A stretch of DNA of 64,000 nt from contig CM055615.1 in NCBI GenBank assembly GCA_029379385.1, positions 6,076,001-6,140,000 of the forward strand. The letters run 5' to 3'. Positions 61,001 through 64,000 of the stretch are shown piece after piece. The notes beneath the pieces are model-generated. The model saw only the letters and a program-made list of their open reading frames with translations. It ran no database searches and was not told where the DNA came from. Source of the DNA: Quillaja saponaria. Its lineage: Eukaryota; Streptophyta; Magnoliopsida; Fabales; Quillajaceae. Numbering within the stretch: the stretch's first letter is position 1; each line of letters opens with the position of its first letter. The translations under genes and the position numbers were made by a program.

Positions 61001-61781
61001 TGCTCGGTGGGGGGAGATACTATTGTACAGGGCTGAGTTATTCTGTTAGTCCTTTGTTTACTTTGTATGTTTTGATTGCCTTGATTGTTTTGTTTGAATT
61101 ATGTTTATTAATATTATATTTCCATAATTATGTAAGTGCAACATTAGTGATTTTGTGATTTAGAATGTGATGATATATTAAATGATTATATACATATATT
61201 ATATTATATTACTTGTGTTGAATGAAGCTTGTACCCTTTAGGTACTATTTTTCACTTATTGAGTCCATAGGACTCACCCCTCTTATGTGGTTATTTTTTT
61301 TAGTAACAGGATCTCAAAGACAACTATTATTGATAATGGATTTTGCCGAGTATTTGGCAACAAAGTATTTCTTCAGAATCTCAATCTTGAAGTTGAAGGG
61401 TGAAAATTTACAATCGCACTGAGCTGTGAGGTGCCTGGTCTTATATTGTGTAATAGTCTAGTTAATTGCTGTTATGATGAGAATTGGAGTGTAGCTTCTT
61501 GTTGTCTTTGTTGTTGTAGTTGTTATTGTATAATAACAGGATTGTGTTTTTAAATTATATGAGCAGGTTCCACTTTACGAGGAATCTCTGCCAAAATTTT
61601 CAGTAAATTGTTATTTATTTTAATAAACAAACTCTTATAGTTTATTTTTGTTTTATAAGTTTTTCTTTTATTTAGGCTTTTGATCAAGAGTCATAGTTGC
61701 TTCTTTGTTTTGGAGCCAGGGTTATGGAGATTTGGGTTATCCATTCTTCCGGCCAGTCATACCTTCGAGAGGGGTGTGATA
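58020..61781 (+). mobile_element. Solo LTR of a chromovirus, + orientation
   Basis: It begins TATGATAAC (compare TGTTATACC of the solo LTR at 4,682-7,776) and ends GGGGTGTGATA (compare GTGTGACA). TTAAA lies directly outside both ends (58,015-58,019 and 61,782-61,786). The inner parts match the other LTR clearly: AGAAAGTTTCATAATTTATT (59,739) and AACTTCCTAAAGTTAATTTC (59,901) correspond, inverted, to about 6,262 and 6,090. At about 3.76 kb it is longer, so one of the two copies carries indels. It has landed inside the minus-strand chromovirus. Open frames within it, such as 61,222-61,422, are not genes. Confidence 0.65.
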
Positions 61782-62307
61782 TTAAATACCTAAACTTCAA
61801 TCTAAGCTTAGAATCATATTACTTTAACTTAATTGAACATTTAAAAAAGGGTCTATAGCTCTCGGACTTAACTTTTCATTCTACATCAAAACACACTCAA
61901 GTTTACTACGAAAAGTATCGTAAAATGTTGTATGTTCCTCTATATCCTGAAGCTATTATTTGCTAAACTAAGTTTTCAACTACATCACCTCTAATCTTCT
62001 ACAACCCAAATTTCTTTTCAAAAGCACCTGTAGATTAGTTAATTCCTGATCAAATCCAATGTTCTATTATTTCACATGATTCACAATATGACCACTATGT
62101 GTCATTGTGTCTAAATAAATACAAATGAATCTTTTGCACATTTATCATATAAGGCCAATAGACAATATGTTTGATAATCACAACTTGAAGTTTTATGATG
62201 AATTAGAATGTGTTACTAAGTCCACATATGCTCTAGGTAACATACACAAACAAAGCAACAACGCCCTGTATTTATAGCCACAAACTTCTAAACCTAAGCT
62301 CTGATAC
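61782..62307 (-). mobile_element. Chromovirus leader and primer-binding site
   Basis: On the minus strand the LTR end GTGTGACA at 62,308 is followed by GTATCAGAGCTTAGG, matching the initiator-Met tRNA primer site TGGTATCAGAGC apart from its first bases. Leader-like non-coding DNA continues to 61,782, where the + strand solo LTR begins. Confidence 0.6.
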
Positions 62308-64000
62308 TGTCACACCCCTCACGAAGACATTACTGGTTGGAGGATTGGATAACCAAACCTCCATAACCCTGACTTTGTTACAACTGAATACATATAACTC
62401 TTGACTAAACCAATACATAAAAACAAATTTTATAAAACAAAAGTTAATAGTAAAAGTTTGTTTACTAAAACAAATAACAATTTACTGAAAATTTTGGTAG
62501 AGGTTCTCTGCAATATAGAACATGCCTTAAAATACAAACAAGTACAACTGCCTATATATAACTAGATCACAATAACCATAGAATTACACAGAGGAGCTTT
62601 GCTGCAATCATATCATAAATAATAAATAACTAGACTATTATATAACACAAAATTAGACAACTTACAGCTCTAGTGTGGCTGTAAATTTTTCATCATTTGG
62701 CTTTAAGTATGAGATTTTGAAGAATTACTTTTCCAATAGATCATGAGCTTGGTGAAGCAATATACTAAAATCTTGTTACTAAAAAAAAAAATATCAACAA
62801 AGAGGAGTGAGTCTTACAGACTCAGTGAGGGATAATCATACCAAAAAAGTACTAGTATCACTCAATAAATGTATATAATATGTAATTAATTAATATCAAC
62901 ATATCATAAATTTCAAAACCACTAAGGTTACGCGTACACGATTATGGAAACATACCAAGCACAGTTAAAATAGTACTTTGTACAATCCAATTAAAATAAT
63001 CAAAATATTCAAAGCACACAAAGGGCTAATTGAGTAACTCAACCCAGCATATCAATCTCCTATCAGACAGTTTTGCGCCCACATACTAAACAAAATTATA
63101 GACAGTGTCACTGAAATTAGAATCACTAAAATACAGAATCATTGAATCTCTATATCTCTTCCAAATCCACCCACCGGGGCTGAGTTACTCAAATATCTTT
63201 TTAAAACATTTATCAGAATCATAATATCTTAAAACATCATAGGTGCACCCAAATTCTATTTTTGAAGTGAAACTCATTTCGGAAATAAAACATTTTTATT
63301 GGCCCTTATCAACCACAAACAAGTTCACACATCAAAATTATTCACTTTAGTCAATTATAGTAATATAATTCTTATTTACCACTATATAACATTTATATAT
63401 ATAAATACATCAAAATAATCAAACACACTAATCTAGCAACCAATGGTAATAGGTAACCACTCAGCATTAACTAATCTTGTTCGTCGTTTCCTCTTATACT
63501 CATTTGTGTCATCAGGGCCATAATAGAGTCTAGAACTAAAATTCATATATCCACATAATACTTAGTTCATAAATGTTATAATTATAATCTTTTAATTACG
63601 ATGCTTATATATCAAATCATATGAATATTTTGAAACTAAGTTCATTTATGTAGTTTAATCAACTCCTTGTAGGACAGTTGATTCCATATCATGTATGTAT
63701 TTTTTTTATAAATATACCTATCAAGAAATTAATATTAACTCATACTTTCAACATTTCTCATTTTCTAGCATTAACTCCAAGTTGAGTTACTTTTTTTTTG
63801 GATTTATCCAAGAGCTTGATTAATGCTATTTCAATATTAATACAATTAAATTCTAAAATTTATCTTTCCTTAATCACTTAACCATATTTCTTTATTCTTG
63901 CATTTATTTATTCACGTTTACATAATACTTAACTCTCAAGATCTCACTTTACCATGTTTCCCCTTTTAGGCATTTTTACACTATCATGTAGATATGATTA
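62308..64000 (-). mobile_element. 5' LTR of minus-strand chromovirus (partial)
   Basis: From TGTCACACCCCTCACGAAGA onward it matches 4,682-6,000 closely and in the same direction, including the CCAAAATCTTGTTACT-type and AACTCAACCCAGCAT stretches. It runs off the window. Together with 57,576-58,014 it brackets one old element whose interior is largely gone. Confidence 0.75.

Noticed and set aside
1..64000. CRISPR array, operon, origin or phage-type defence system
   Set aside because: The window is plant nuclear DNA. The only regular tandem repeats are the 167-bp array and smaller transposon repeats, without spacers of CRISPR type.

Overview
This is AT-rich, repeat-laden plant nuclear DNA. The evidence is the CYP82-type cytochrome P450 genes, a plant p24 (emp24/GOLD) pseudogene, a plant WNK kinase fragment, and Ty1/copia, Ty3/gypsy chromovirus, Athila-like, RTE-type LINE, CACTA and hAT/Harbinger-like elements. 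A dicot is likely, but the species cannot be read from the sequence. A run of exactly 100 N (40,582-40,681) is an assembly gap. I see no CRISPR array, rRNA, convincing tRNA or operon.

Left part (1-20 kb). A hAT-like element (1,143-2,043) is followed by an old Athila-like gypsy remnant. A 3.1-kb solo LTR with perfect 5-bp target duplications (4,682-7,776) sits inside that remnant. Next come a broken CACTA transposase and one CACTA terminus. A frame-broken P450 pseudogene on the + strand (11,513-12,735) lies next to a p24 pseudogene on the - strand (13,137-13,731). Two further CACTA left ends and a tandem array with a ~167-bp unit (about 16,960-18,400) follow.

Middle (20-32 kb). A probable CACTA-type element (20,236-32,284) carries host-like exon fragments, including a WNK kinase N-lobe piece. 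It is interrupted by an old copia element (21,782-30,249). That copia was itself invaded by an RTE-type LINE fragment and by a second copia in the opposite direction. This makes four nested levels.

P450 cluster (32-54 kb). Two large direct units, about 31.6-39.8 kb and 40.7-48.4 kb, each carry a two-exon CYP82-like gene on the - strand. Gene A (36,449-38,228) encodes a complete 525-residue enzyme. Gene B (44,932-46,771) looks identical over coding sequence and intron except for one inserted base near its 3' end, which replaces the normal C-terminus. An orphan promoter copy lies next to the gap, and a 5'-only P450 fragment (50,710-51,009) remains from a third unit. The start of a further unit is visible at about 53.95 kb. 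The cluster looks like a tandem array reshaped by unequal recombination, deletion, transposon insertion and possibly gene conversion.

Right part (54-64 kb). A CACTA left end is followed by an old minus-strand chromovirus: 3' LTR, end of pol, leader, primer-binding site and 5' LTR. It is interrupted by a plus-strand solo LTR (58,020-61,781) with 5-bp duplications. The only genes likely to make protein are the two P450s, which would act as ER-anchored monooxygenases in specialised metabolism with an unknown substrate. I found no convincing new biological system. The most useful leads are the P450 pair and its identity tract, the gene-fragment-carrying CACTA, and the structures in the P450 promoters.
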